Assembly (NCBI GenBank): GCA_937920635.1
Contig: CAKZUE010000004.1
Span: forward strand, 1-64,000
Reading direction: 5' to 3'
Source of the DNA: an uncultured Bryobacteraceae bacterium
GTDB lineage: Bacteria > Acidobacteriota > Terriglobia > Bryobacterales > Bryobacteraceae
DNA: 64,000 bases
Shown: positions 25,634 through 34,491 of the stretch, piece by piece
Numbering within the stretch: position 1 is the stretch's first letter
Layout of the letters: every line of letters begins with the position of its first letter
Translations under genes and position numbers: made by a program
The notes under the pieces: model-generated
Database searches by the model: none
What the model saw: the letters and a program-made list of their open reading frames with translations, nothing else
Told to the model about the DNA's origin: nothing

Positions 25634-26773
25634 ATGCTTCTGATCGCGGACATCCTCGGGATCTTCACCTACGGCATGATCGCCGCCATGCTGGGCACGA
25701 TTCTGCCTGAGCTTTCGCGGCGCTTCCAGTTGACGCCGAACCAGAACGGCAAGATCGGCATGATGCAAGCCATCGGGCTGATGTTCGGCGGCTTTTTCGC
25801 CGGTCCGCTGCTGGACCTGCAAGGCAAGAAGGTCGGCATGCTGCTGTCGCTGGCCCTGATCGGGCTGGCGCTGATCGGGCTGCGCTCGGCGAAAGGGTTC
25901 GTGCCGATCGCCACCGCGATGTTCGTGCTGGGCACGGGCGGCGGCGCGCTGGTGACGTCGGCATTCGCGGTGGCCAACGACATTCAGGTGTCGTGGCTGC
26001 AAGGCGCGGCGGTGTTCAACGCCGTCAACCTGTTCTTCGGCCTGGGCGGCCTGGTGACGCCGCTGATTGCGGCGCGGCTGTTCCGCAATGACGTGCCGAA
26101 GCTGCTCCTGTTCGCGATGACGGTGGCGTTTGTGGCGCTGGTATTCAATGCGCTGACGGAGATGGCGCCGCCGAGCGGCAAGGTCTCCTTCCAGGCGGAG
26201 CAGGTCTCTTCGCTGATCACCAGCCCGGTGCTGCAGCTGCTGTCGCTGGCGCTGTTCCTCTATGTGGCCTGCGAAGTGGGCGTCTGGAACTGGCTGGCGC
26301 GGCACCTGATCGCGCAGGGCGTGCCGGACGCGAAGGCGCTGACGATTCTCTCGCTGGGCTTCGCGCTCGGGCTGCTGCTGGGGCGCGTCGCCGTGGTGCC
26401 GGTGCTCGGCAGCGTGACTCCGAAGATGGTGTTGCTGGGCGCGGCGGTGCTGATGGCAGTCACCACGTACATCATGTTGCAGACATCCAGCGCGTCCATG
26501 GCGTGGGTGCTGGTGTTTCTGGCCGGCATCGCCATGGCGCCGGTGTTTCCCACGGCGCTCGGGCTGGTGGGCACGGCGTTCAAGCCGCAGGGCCTCGACG
26601 CGACGGCAACGGGCATCGCCTCCACCTGCGGGTGGCTTGGCCTGGTGGTCAGCTCGCCGATCATCGGCGGCATCGCGGGCGACGACCCGAAGCGTTTGAA
26701 GAAAGCGCTGCTGCTGCTGCCTGTCGCCTCGCTGATTCTGGCGGGCGTGATTCTGGCCCTGCCGCAGGTGTGA
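25634..26773 (+). CDS. Major facilitator superfamily transporter
   Basis: The 379-residue membrane protein has about 11-12 hydrophobic helices and an MFS loop 2-3 motif in the form GPLLDLQGKKVGM. A repeat-half symmetry is visible, with ALGLVGTAFKPQG in the C-terminal half. Overall it resembles the fucose/hexose permease (FucP/FHS) branch, but this is a weak inference and the substrate is unknown. The N-terminus is very short before helix 1 (MLLIADILGIF), consistent with ATG 25634. The sensor kinase gene follows after 25 nt. Confidence 0.85.
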   Translation: MLLIADILGIFTYGMIAAMLGTILPELSRRFQLTPNQNGKIGMMQAIGLMFGGFFAGPLLDLQGKKVGMLLSLALIGLALIGLRSAKGFVPIATAMFVLGTGGGALVTSAFAVANDIQVSWLQGAAVFNAVNLFFGLGGLVTPLIAARLFRNDVPKLLLFAMTVAFVALVFNALTEMAPPSGKVSFQAEQVSSLITSPVLQLLSLALFLYVACEVGVWNWLARHLIAQGVPDAKALTILSLGFALGLLLGRVAVVPVLGSVTPKMVLLGAAVLMAVTTYIMLQTSSASMAWVLVFLAGIAMAPVFPTALGLVGTAFKPQGLDATATGIASTCGWLGLVVSSPIIGGIAGDDPKRLKKALLLLPVASLILAGVILALPQV

Positions 26774-26798
26774 CGGGAGGCGGCGAATCCCTCGCGAT

Positions 26799-28538
26799 AT
26801 GCGGCGGCGTGTCGTTCAACTGGCCGGTTCCAGCGCCTTTCAGATCGCCGCCGCGTATTTTGTTCTGGCTGGGTTGTGGATCATCCTGTCCGACACGGCG
26901 GTTGCGCGGCTGTTCCCCGACGCGGCCTCGCTGGCGCGCGTGAGCCAATACAAAGGACTCGGCTTCGTCCTGGTGACGACGCTGCTGCTGTACGCCGTGT
27001 TGCGCCGCCGGCTGGAGGCGATGGAGGCTTCGCGGCGGGAGGTGGAGGCGAGCGAGCGCCGGTTCGCCGCCTTCATGGACAACCTGCCGGTGGCGGCGTT
27101 TCTGCGCGACCGCCAGGGGCGCTATGTCTACGTCAACCGGTACTGGATGGACAACCTGGGCCGGGGCGAAGAGTGGGCGGGCCGCACGCCCCAAACAATT
27201 TTCGAGCCGAATGTGGTGAAGCTGGCCGACGAGGATCACGCCCGGATTCTGGCGGGAGAGCCGATGGCCGAGCGCGTGATGACGATCCGCATCCGGTCCA
27301 GGGAGCGCGCGTTCCTGGTGCGCCGCTTCCCCGTGCCTGCCGGCGAGGAGCTTCTGGTGGGCGCTTTCGCAGTGGATATCACCGAGCAGCGGCGGCTGGA
27401 GGAGCACCTGCGGCAGGCGGCGCGGATGGAAGCCATCGGGCTGCTGGCATCCGGCGTGGCCCACGACTTCAACAATCTTCTGACCGTGATCACCGGCTAT
27501 TCGGCAATCCTTTCCCGGCCGGATGTCGATCCGGGTGAACTGGCGCGCGCCGCGGAAGAGATCGGGCGGGCATCGGAGCGGGCTTCGCAACTGGTGTCCC
27601 AGCTCCTGGTGTTCAGCCGCCGCCAGAGCGCGCGGCCGTTCGCCTTCGATCTGAATGCGGTGATCGAAACACTGGTTTCGCTGGTGGAGAAACTGCTGGG
27701 CGCCCGGATCACGATCCTGCGGAACCTCGATCCGGCGCTGCCGCTGGTGCTGGCCGACCGCTCCCAGGCCGAACAGATCCTGTTGAACCTGATCGTCAAC
27801 GCCAGGGACGCCATGCCGGAAGGAGGGCGGATCGAGATCTCCACGTGCGCGGTGACATTGGCCGATCCAGCGGAGGCGGACCGTCTGGGCCTGAAGCCGG
27901 GCCGTTATGTCCGGCTCGCCGTGAGCGACGAGGGCCACGGCATGGACGAAGAGACGCGGGACCGGGTCTTCGAGCCCTTCTTCACCACGAAAGAGCCAGG
28001 GCGGGGCACCGGACTGGGGCTGACATCGGTGTACGGCATCGTCAAGTCTTGCGGAGGCGCGATCCGCGTGGAGTCCGCGCCGGGCGCCGGGGCGAAATTC
28101 GAGATCGACCTGCCCGCGGCGGAAGGCGCCGTTGCCATCGGCGGGCGGACCGCAGACTCGGGACCGGCGCGCATTCTTCTGGTGGAAGACGACGACGCCG
28201 TGCGCCTGCTGACGCGGCAGTTGCTGGAGCATTTTGGATACGTGGTCGCTGACGCGCCTTCGGCGGCGCGGGCTCTGGAGATGTATGCCACCGCGAACCC
28301 GCCCTTCCGTCTTGTGGTCACCGACGTCTCCATGCCGGAGATGGACGGCATCGAGCTGGTGCGCCAGTTGCGCCGCGTGGACCCTTCGCTGCGCGCGCTG
28401 TTGTTCACGGGCTACTCGGAGGAGCTGAGCCGCCACCCGGCGGATCTGCAAGGCGTGCCGGTGCTGGCCAAGCCGTTTTCCGCCGAAGCGCTGGCGGCGG
28501 CGGTGCGCCAGGCGCTGGGCGTTTCAACGGACCCGTAG
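26799..28538 (+). CDS. Hybrid sensor histidine kinase with PAS and receiver domains
   Basis: The 579-residue protein has two membrane helices in the first 70 residues and a PAS domain at about 85-200 (FMDNLPVAAFLRDRQGRYVYVN). The dimerisation/phosphoacceptor domain has His222 in SGVAHDFNNLLT, and an HATPase domain carries DEGHGMDEETRDRVFEPFFTTK and GTGLGLTSVYG. A C-terminal receiver (about 457-575) has Asp509 in VTDVSMPEMDG. It therefore senses a cytoplasmic or membrane signal and passes phosphate to an internal receiver. No separate output regulator lies beside it. Its 3' end overlaps the convergent TonB receptor gene by 15 nt. Confidence 0.93.
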   Translation: MRRRVVQLAGSSAFQIAAAYFVLAGLWIILSDTAVARLFPDAASLARVSQYKGLGFVLVTTLLLYAVLRRRLEAMEASRREVEASERRFAAFMDNLPVAAFLRDRQGRYVYVNRYWMDNLGRGEEWAGRTPQTIFEPNVVKLADEDHARILAGEPMAERVMTIRIRSRERAFLVRRFPVPAGEELLVGAFAVDITEQRRLEEHLRQAARMEAIGLLASGVAHDFNNLLTVITGYSAILSRPDVDPGELARAAEEIGRASERASQLVSQLLVFSRRQSARPFAFDLNAVIETLVSLVEKLLGARITILRNLDPALPLVLADRSQAEQILLNLIVNARDAMPEGGRIEISTCAVTLADPAEADRLGLKPGRYVRLAVSDEGHGMDEETRDRVFEPFFTTKEPGRGTGLGLTSVYGIVKSCGGAIRVESAPGAGAKFEIDLPAAEGAVAIGGRTADSGPARILLVEDDDAVRLLTRQLLEHFGYVVADAPSAARALEMYATANPPFRLVVTDVSMPEMDGIELVRQLRRVDPSLRALLFTGYSEELSRHPADLQGVPVLAKPFSAEALAAAVRQALGVSTDP

Positions 28539-30797
28539 GCCGCGCTCCCACTCGAGCATGATTCCGGCCGCGGGCACGATCGGGAACAGCTTGAGAAAAC
28601 CGATGCGCGCCTCCCCGGTCCGGGCGTTGAAGCCGTTGAAGGCGTCGAAGGTGGTGTTGTGGCGGTTGGTGGCGTTCATGACCTCCGCATACAGCGTGCC
28701 CCGCCAGGTCCAGCCCCGGCCCGTCTCCACGTGGAAGGATTTATTGATGCGGAAATCCAGCCGGTGATAATCGGGAAGACGCAAAGAATTCCTTTGATTA
28801 CTGAGAAAATACTGGCCGTTTTCCCAGCGGAAAAACCCGGGAATAGGGAAATTGCTTCCATACCCGTAGCGCGCGCTGGCGTGGACCGACGGCGTGAGCC
28901 GGAAGCTGCCGAACAGCGTCAATGTATGGCGCTGCTCGCTGTCGGCGGGGTATTGGGCGCCGGTGGCCGAGTCCCGCATCCGCGTCTTCACCCAGCCGTA
29001 AGAGACCCAGCCGGAAAGGCGGTTCGCCGACCTGCGCTGGAGAAAAATCTCCGCGCCGCGCGCCGTGCCGCGGACGGAATTCTGATACTGCGGCGCTTCC
29101 GGGGGGATGAAAATCGCGCCGGAAGCGAGCCGGCGGGGTTCGAGCAGCGGCTGCGTGATCAGATCGCGCTCGGCGCGGTAGAACGTCTCCACACGGAGGC
29201 GGGTGCGGCCGTCGATTCTGTATTCGACTCCCGCCACGGCGTGGTTGGCGCGCTCCGGTGCCAGATGGCGGTTGCCCATGTTGGCGACGTACCGCGCCAT
29301 CAGGGACGGATATTGCACGGCCTGGCTCCAGGCGGCCTGCACGCGCAGGCGCTGTCCCAGCCGCGCTGCTGCGGAGGCATGCGGTGAAACGGCCGCCGGG
29401 CCGGCCTCGCTGTCGGCATCCAGGCGCGCGCCGGCGCCCAGCGTGACGGGGCCCGCAGTCCATCCCTGGTGCAGGAATCCGCCGCCGCGCGAGGCCGTGC
29501 CGCGCCAGTCGTCCTTGCGGCGCAGGGCCAGCGGATTGAACTGGTAGCGGGCCGTGTAGCCATCATCGTGCAGACGGCGCAGCACGCCGCCGGCCTGAAA
29601 AGGCGCGCGCGGGCTCCAGTTCCACAAGAAACTGCCGTTCCACGCCCACTCCGCGTAGCCCAAGCGGCTGAGCTCGAGATCGCGGTTGTTGACGTTCCAG
29701 GCGCGCTCGCGCATCCACGCCAGCCGCTGCGTCATCAAGGCCCGCGAGGAGGGCGCCCAGCGCCAGGACGCACCGGCCAGACTGACGTGGTATTCGCCAT
29801 TCATGATGGCGTTCAGGCCGAGCCGGCTGCGCACATGCGAACGGTCCAGATCCGAACGGCCGTCGAGCACGAACAGCGTCACCTGATGTGAGTCGCCAAG
29901 ATCATAGGCGAGGCGGCCTTCGGCATCCACGAATCCGAACGCCAGCCAGTCGTCGGCCGTGCTGCGCCGCAGCAGGTATTGCAGGTAGCTCTTGCGGGCC
30001 GCGGCCAGCCACGAGCCCCGCCGCTGCCTGCCGGCCGGGCCTTCCGCGATCACGCCGGTGCTTGCCACGCCCGAGTTGATCCGGATCGCCGGGCCCGCGC
30101 GGCTGCCATCCCGCAGCCGCATGTCGACGGCGCCTGCCGTGCGGTCGTAATAGTTCACAGGCGGCGCGCCGGCGTGCAAGGCGACTTCTTCGACGAGGTC
30201 GGCGTTGATCACCGACATCGATCCCGTCTTCTCCTGGCTCTGCACCGTGTGGAACGGGCTGCGCAGCAGAATTCCGTCGAGCCAGATTCCGGTCCGCTCG
30301 AACGCCGCGCCCCGCAGGCTGAACTGCGCGACGTAGTCCTTGGAAGACGCCACCCCGGGCAGCGCCTGCACGGCGCGCAACGGATCGTCCACCAGGACTC
30401 CGGCCAGCGTCTTCATCTCCAGGCCGCTGAGCACGCGCTCGCTCGGGCTGGACTCGGACTGCACGGCGTAGGCGTCCTCGCGCACCTCCACGCTTTCGCG
30501 GCGGCGCAGCGTGTCCGGCGTCATCGCGATTTCAATCTCGCTGTCGCCGCTCAGTTCCACGCGCACCGGGCGGTAACCGACCATTTGCGCGAGCACGGCG
30601 CAGCCGGCACGCGCTGTTTCGCGGAATTCGAACCTGCCCTCCATCCCGGTCACTGCCGTTTCGGTGCTGCCGCCGCAGTCGAGCGTCACTTTGACCCGCT
30701 CCAGCCGCTCGCCTCCCATGGCGTCGCGCACCGTGCCGCGCGTGCCCCCCCATGCCGCCGCCGACAGCACCGCCAACATTCCCGTTACGAGCCGCAT
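28524..30797 (-). CDS. TonB-dependent outer-membrane receptor
   Basis: The 757-residue protein has a signal peptide (LVTGMLAVLSAAAWG). A carboxypeptidase-regulatory-like N-terminal domain follows (GGTRGTVRDAMGG, EGRFEFRE). The plug domain has VDDPLRAVQALPGV and FSLRGAAFERTGIWLDGI. A long beta-barrel ends in an aromatic-rich strand. A TonB-box is not obvious. It probably imports a large nutrient or binds an extracellular ligand, as in the expanded receptor families of Acidobacteriota. ATG 30797 places the signal peptide at the start, and a TATCAT box lies 6 nt upstream. Confidence 0.9.
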   Translation of the reverse strand: MRLVTGMLAVLSAAAWGGTRGTVRDAMGGERLERVKVTLDCGGSTETAVTGMEGRFEFRETARAGCAVLAQMVGYRPVRVELSGDSEIEIAMTPDTLRRRESVEVREDAYAVQSESSPSERVLSGLEMKTLAGVLVDDPLRAVQALPGVASSKDYVAQFSLRGAAFERTGIWLDGILLRSPFHTVQSQEKTGSMSVINADLVEEVALHAGAPPVNYYDRTAGAVDMRLRDGSRAGPAIRINSGVASTGVIAEGPAGRQRRGSWLAAARKSYLQYLLRRSTADDWLAFGFVDAEGRLAYDLGDSHQVTLFVLDGRSDLDRSHVRSRLGLNAIMNGEYHVSLAGASWRWAPSSRALMTQRLAWMRERAWNVNNRDLELSRLGYAEWAWNGSFLWNWSPRAPFQAGGVLRRLHDDGYTARYQFNPLALRRKDDWRGTASRGGGFLHQGWTAGPVTLGAGARLDADSEAGPAAVSPHASAAARLGQRLRVQAAWSQAVQYPSLMARYVANMGNRHLAPERANHAVAGVEYRIDGRTRLRVETFYRAERDLITQPLLEPRRLASGAIFIPPEAPQYQNSVRGTARGAEIFLQRRSANRLSGWVSYGWVKTRMRDSATGAQYPADSEQRHTLTLFGSFRLTPSVHASARYGYGSNFPIPGFFRWENGQYFLSNQRNSLRLPDYHRLDFRINKSFHVETGRGWTWRGTLYAEVMNATNRHNTTFDAFNGFNARTGEARIGFLKLFPIVPAAGIMLEWERGLRVR

Positions 30798-30803
30798 GCT
30801 GTC

Positions 30804-30809
30804 ATGATA
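30804..30809 (-). promoter_or_regulatory. -10-like TATCAT box of the TonB receptor gene
   Basis: On the minus strand TATCAT ends 6 nt before the ATG at 30797. The same bases form the ATG of the divergent DUF123 gene. Confidence 0.4.
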
Positions 30810-31310
30810 GTGCGCGTGGAGAGGCATGACGGGGAGGGCTCCCGGCGGGACCTGCCGCCGGCGCCGGGGTCGTATCTTTTGATGCTGCGGCTGCAACAGG
30901 GCGCGCGGCTGCGCATCGGCGCTCTCGGAACCTTCGACTTCCCGGCGGGCCTCTACCTGTACTGCGGCAGCGCACTGGGGGCGGGCGGCGTCCTCGCCCG
31001 CGTGCGCCGTCACGTGGAAGGCGCGCGCACGCTGCACTGGCACGTCGACTATCTGTTGCGCCATGCGCGCGTTCATGAGGTCTGGGCGCGTTTCGATCTC
31101 CGCCGGCTGGAATGCGAGTGGGCGCAGGCGTTGAGCGTCCATTGCGGTTTTGCCTGTCCCGCGGCGCGGTTCGGCGCCTCGGACTGCCGCTGCCGGGCGC
31201 ACCTGTGGCATGCGGAGATTTCTCATTCAAGGCTGAAATCCGCGCTGCCGCGCCTTCCAGCGCCGCCGGAGCCGGTGTGGCTTTCCGAGGCCGCGCCGGA
31301 TATGCTGTAG
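30804..31310 (+). CDS. GIY-YIG-like DUF123 domain protein
   Basis: The 168-residue protein matches the DUF123 (UPF0134/GIY-YIG-related) group. It opens GSYLLMLRLQQGARLRIG, then FPAGLYLYCGSALG in place of the GIY-YIG strands, RVRRHVEGARTLHWHVDYLL, and a Cys/His-containing end (CAAD-like GASDCRCRAHLWH). In some prokaryotes the domain is fused to endonuclease III. Here it stands alone. ATG 30804 is only 6 nt from the divergent TonB receptor start. A nuclease activity is possible but not shown for the family. Confidence 0.78.
   Translation: MIVRVERHDGEGSRRDLPPAPGSYLLMLRLQQGARLRIGALGTFDFPAGLYLYCGSALGAGGVLARVRRHVEGARTLHWHVDYLLRHARVHEVWARFDLRRLECEWAQALSVHCGFACPAARFGASDCRCRAHLWHAEISHSRLKSALPRLPAPPEPVWLSEAAPDML
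31301..31306 (+). promoter_or_regulatory. -10-like TATGCT box of the GH140 gene
   Basis: TATGCT overlaps the end of the DUF123 gene and lies 9 nt before ATG 31316. Confidence 0.35.
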
Positions 31311-31315
31311 AGCAA

Positions 31316-32719
31316 ATGCAGACGCTCCGTTACGCTCTGATTGCGCTTGGCGCAGCCTCTCTGCTGGCGGCGCAGCCCCGGCCCTTGCCGCGTTTGAAGG
31401 TGAGTGACAACAGCCGGTTTCTCGTCACCGCCGACGGGAAGCCGTTCTTCTGGCTTGCCGATACCGCCTGGGAACTGTTCCACCGGCTGAACCGAGAAGA
31501 GGCCCTCCATTACCTCGACACCCGGGCGCGGCAGGGATTCAACGTGGTGCAGGCGGTGGCGCTGGCGGAGCTGGACGGGATCACCGATCCGAACCCCTAC
31601 GGGCAACTCCCCCTGATCGACCGCGACCCCGCGCGTCCGGCGGTCACGCCCGGCGCCGATCCTCGCCGGAAAGGCGCGTACGACTACTGGGATCACGTGG
31701 ATTTCATCGTCAATGCCGCCAACGCGCGCGGCATCTATGTGGCGATGCTGCCCACCTGGGGCCGCTGGGTGAAAGATGCGCCCATATTCACGCCGGAGAA
31801 TGCGGAAATCTATGGAAAATGGCTCGGCGAACGTTACAAATCGAAAGGAATTATTTGGGTTCTGGGCGGAGATAGGCAGGGAGACGGCTTCGAATCGATC
31901 TGGCGGGCGATGGCGCGCGGCATCGCTCTGGGCGTGGCCGGGGGGGAGGATTACTCTTCAGTCCTGATCACTTACCACCCGCAGGGAGGGGCGAAATCCT
32001 CCACATGGTTCCATAATGAACCGTGGCTTTCCTTCAATATGCAGCAGAATGGGCATGGAATTCCAGGAACCCGGCAGCCGTACTTGCACATCGCCCAGGA
32101 TTACGCCCGCACGCCTGTGAAACCCGTGCTTGACGGCGAGCCGCTCTACGAAGACCACCCGCTGGCTTTCCGCGCGAAGGATCTGGGATACTCCTTCGAC
32201 GCGCACGTGCGGCAGTACGCCTGGTGGGACGTCTTTTCTGGCGCCTTTGGCCACACTTATGGCAACCACGCCGTGTGGCAGATGTATGCCGCCGGGCGCA
32301 AGCCCATCAATGGACCGTTGATGGAGTGGCGGCAGGCGATCGAGCGCCCTGGCGCGGGGCAGATGCGGCACCTGCGCGCGCTGGTGGAATCGCGCCCGTT
32401 TCTCTCGCGCGTGCCCGATCAGACGTTGCTGCGGGAGCCTCTGAGCGGCGCCGATTTCATCGCCGCCACGCGGGGCGACGGGTACGTCTTCGTCTACAGC
32501 GCACAGGGGCGCGCGATCCGCCTGCAACCGCTGCCGTTCGCGCGCGCCCGCGCCTGGTGGTTCAATCCGCGTTCCGGGTCTGTCTATGAAGCCGGCGAGC
32601 AGGATGCGTCGCAGCCGCTCGAATTCCGCTGCCCGTCGGAAGGCTTCGGCAGCGACTGGGTGCTGGTGCTGGACGATGCCTCGCGCCGCTTCCCGCCGCC
32701 GGGGACGCCGCTGCGATAG
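31316..32719 (+). CDS. Secreted glycoside hydrolase of the GH140/DUF4038 type
   Basis: The 467-residue protein has a signal peptide (LIALGAASLLAAQ). The conserved opening is SRFLVTADGKPFFWLADTAWELFHRL. A TIM-barrel with IIWVLGGDR (catalytic-acid region) and PVLDGEPLYEDHP follows. A C-terminal beta-domain of the 'putative collagen-binding' type has YVFVYSAQGRAI and RAWWFNPRSG. Such enzymes include apiosidases acting on pectic rhamnogalacturonan II. Substrate assignment here is inference. Its start follows the DUF123 stop by 5 nt. Confidence 0.85.
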   Translation: MQTLRYALIALGAASLLAAQPRPLPRLKVSDNSRFLVTADGKPFFWLADTAWELFHRLNREEALHYLDTRARQGFNVVQAVALAELDGITDPNPYGQLPLIDRDPARPAVTPGADPRRKGAYDYWDHVDFIVNAANARGIYVAMLPTWGRWVKDAPIFTPENAEIYGKWLGERYKSKGIIWVLGGDRQGDGFESIWRAMARGIALGVAGGEDYSSVLITYHPQGGAKSSTWFHNEPWLSFNMQQNGHGIPGTRQPYLHIAQDYARTPVKPVLDGEPLYEDHPLAFRAKDLGYSFDAHVRQYAWWDVFSGAFGHTYGNHAVWQMYAAGRKPINGPLMEWRQAIERPGAGQMRHLRALVESRPFLSRVPDQTLLREPLSGADFIAATRGDGYVFVYSAQGRAIRLQPLPFARARAWWFNPRSGSVYEAGEQDASQPLEFRCPSEGFGSDWVLVLDDASRRFPPPGTPLR

Positions 32720-32729
32720 GCCGGCCCGT

Positions 32730-32735
32730 TACCAT
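32730..32735 (+). promoter_or_regulatory. -10-like TACCAT box of the GT2 gene
   Basis: TACCAT lies 11 nt before ATG 32747; GGGAGG between the two is a possible ribosome site. Confidence 0.35.
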
Positions 32736-32746
32736 ACGGGAGGGCC

Positions 32747-33808
32747 ATGCCGGAGCCGCTCGTCTCGGTGATCATCGTCAACCACAACCGCGCCGCGCTG
32801 CTGGAGGCGTGCCTGCGGTCGCTGCTGAAGCCGCAGGGCGTGCCGTTCGAGGTGGTGGTGGTGGACAACGGCTCGCAGGACGATTCGGCGGCGGTGGTGG
32901 AGAGGTTCGCCAGCGGCGCGCCGTTCCCCGTCCGCCTGTTGCGCAATGCGGAGAACCTCGGATTCTGCGCCGCCAACAACCAGGGCATCCGCGCCTCCGC
33001 CGCGCCGTTTGTGGCCCTGTTGAACAACGACGCGGAGGCGGAGCCTTACTGGCTGGCTCACCTGCACGCGGCGTTTGAAGATCCCCGCGTGGGGATGGCG
33101 GCGTCGAAGATCCTTGTCTACGATGACCCGCGCGTCATCGACAAGGCGGGGCACCTGATCTGGCTGGACGGGCAGAACCGCGGGCGCGGCACGGGCGAAG
33201 TGGACCACGGCCAGTACGACCGCATCGAGGAGGTGCTGTGGCCGGACGGCTGCGCGTGCATGTACCGGCGGGCGATGCTCGACGAGATCGGACTGTTCGA
33301 CGAAGACCTGTTCGCGTATGGAGACGACGCCGAGCTGGGGCTGCGCGCGCGGATCGCCGGCTGGCGGTGCCTGTACGTGCCGCAGGCGGTGGCGCGGCAT
33401 CACCGGGGCGCAACGCTGGGCGTGGCCAGCCCGCGGCGGCTGGCTCTGATCGAACGGAACCGGGTGCTGCTGGCCGTAAAACATTTTCCACTGGATCTGT
33501 TGTTGCTGAATCCGCTGTTCTTCGCGCTGCGGGCGGTGGCGGGCGCCTGGGCCGCGCTGCGCGGCCGGGGCGAGGCTGGGCGCATCGAAGGAGCGGGCGG
33601 CAAGCTCATGGCCTTCCTGGCGGTGTTGCGCGGAGACTGGGAGGCGCTGGCGCTGCTGCCGCGCACATGGCGGAAGCGGCGCGCGCTGCGGCCGCTGCAG
33701 CGGCTGTCGAATACGGAGGTGCGCCGCCTCCTGCTCCGGCACCGCATCCGCCTGCGTGAGCTGAGCGAACAGGCGGCGTTTCCGCGCGGCGCGGATCAGC
33801 GCGCGTAA
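32747..33808 (+). CDS. Family 2 glycosyltransferase (rhamnosyltransferase-like)
   Basis: The 353-residue enzyme opens with VSVIIVNHNRAALLEACLRSL. It has VVVVDNGSQDDS, a metal-binding LLNNDAEAE and a C-terminal acceptor motif FAYGDDAELGLRARIAGW. The pattern fits WbbL-type O-antigen or cell-wall rhamnosyltransferases that use dTDP-rhamnose, a link to the rfb genes at 41-43 kb. The C-terminal 90 residues are basic with one amphipathic hydrophobic segment (LDLLLLNPLFFALRA), suggesting membrane contact. Its end overlaps the convergent DedA-like gene by 13 nt. The donor sugar is inferred. Confidence 0.87.
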   Translation: MPEPLVSVIIVNHNRAALLEACLRSLLKPQGVPFEVVVVDNGSQDDSAAVVERFASGAPFPVRLLRNAENLGFCAANNQGIRASAAPFVALLNNDAEAEPYWLAHLHAAFEDPRVGMAASKILVYDDPRVIDKAGHLIWLDGQNRGRGTGEVDHGQYDRIEEVLWPDGCACMYRRAMLDEIGLFDEDLFAYGDDAELGLRARIAGWRCLYVPQAVARHHRGATLGVASPRRLALIERNRVLLAVKHFPLDLLLLNPLFFALRAVAGAWAALRGRGEAGRIEGAGGKLMAFLAVLRGDWEALALLPRTWRKRRALRPLQRLSNTEVRRLLLRHRIRLRELSEQAAFPRGADQRA

Positions 33809-34413
33809 CGAAGCAGCGCGAACCCGCCCGCCAACAGCACGACAAACGCCAGCGCCAGCCAGTCGAAGTACTTGTCGATGAAGCGGCGGACCGGTTCGCC
33901 AAAGAGACGCAACAGCCCGGCGACCAGGAAAAACCGCGCGCCGCGCCCCACCAGCGAGATGGCGGCGAAGGCCCAGATGTTCATGTGGAACGCGCCGGAG
34001 GCGATGGTGAACACCTTGTAGGGAATGGGCGTGAAGGCGGCGGTGAAGACGATCCAGAAATCGTATTGCCGGTACCAGAGCATCACCTGCTCGTAATAGC
34101 GCTGCGCGTGATAGAACTCGATGACGCGCAGCCCGACGGTGTCCATCAGGAAGCGGCCGATGCCGTAGCCGGCCACGCCGCCGAGCGCGCTGCCCATGGT
34201 GCAGACGCCCGCCAGCGCCAGCCATCGGCGGGGCGCGCCGAGCACCAGCGCGATGAGCAGCGCGTCGGGAGGGATCGGGAAGACGCTCGATTCAGCGAAA
34301 GCGAGCAGGAACAGCGCCGCCTGGCTGTGCGGGCTGTGCGCCCAGCGCAGCATCCAGTCGTAGAGGCGGCGGTGGACGCGCCAGCGCGCGACGGGCACGG
34401 CTTCTGTCTGCAT
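33796..34413 (-). CDS. DedA/VTT-domain inner-membrane protein (YqaA-like)
   Basis: The 205-residue protein carries a VTT (SNARE-associated) domain. FAESSVFPIPPDALL gives the E...PiPgE/D-like re-entrant motif, followed by GALGGVAGYGIGRF and the second half FTPIPYKVFTIASGAFHMN. Several membrane helices are present. Such proteins take part in undecaprenyl-phosphate or phospholipid flipping and membrane homeostasis. ATG 34413 follows a TACACT box by 13 nt. The two ends of this gene face other genes closely: 13-nt overlap at the 3' end and a shared divergent promoter region at the 5' end. Confidence 0.88.
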   Translation of the reverse strand: MQTEAVPVARWRVHRRLYDWMLRWAHSPHSQAALFLLAFAESSVFPIPPDALLIALVLGAPRRWLALAGVCTMGSALGGVAGYGIGRFLMDTVGLRVIEFYHAQRYYEQVMLWYRQYDFWIVFTAAFTPIPYKVFTIASGAFHMNIWAFAAISLVGRGARFFLVAGLLRLFGEPVRRFIDKYFDWLALAFVVLLAGGFALLRYAR

Positions 34414-34426
34414 GAGGGGAACTTTC

Positions 34427-34432
34427 AGTGTA
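34427..34432 (-). promoter_or_regulatory. -10-like TACACT box of the DedA-like gene
   Basis: Minus-strand TACACT is 13 nt before ATG 34413. It lies 40 bp from the TACACT box that faces the other way at 34473. Confidence 0.4.
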
Positions 34433-34472
34433 GCCTGAGCGATTCCCGCCGCAGGCGGCGCGCGGCGGCAGG

Positions 34473-34478
34473 TACACT
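34473..34478 (+). promoter_or_regulatory. -10-like TACACT box of the methyltransferase gene
   Basis: TACACT lies 13 nt before TTG 34492. The ATG at 34481 is in another frame and opens a shadow reading frame only. Confidence 0.4.
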
Positions 34479-34491
34479 GGATGTCTGAGAC

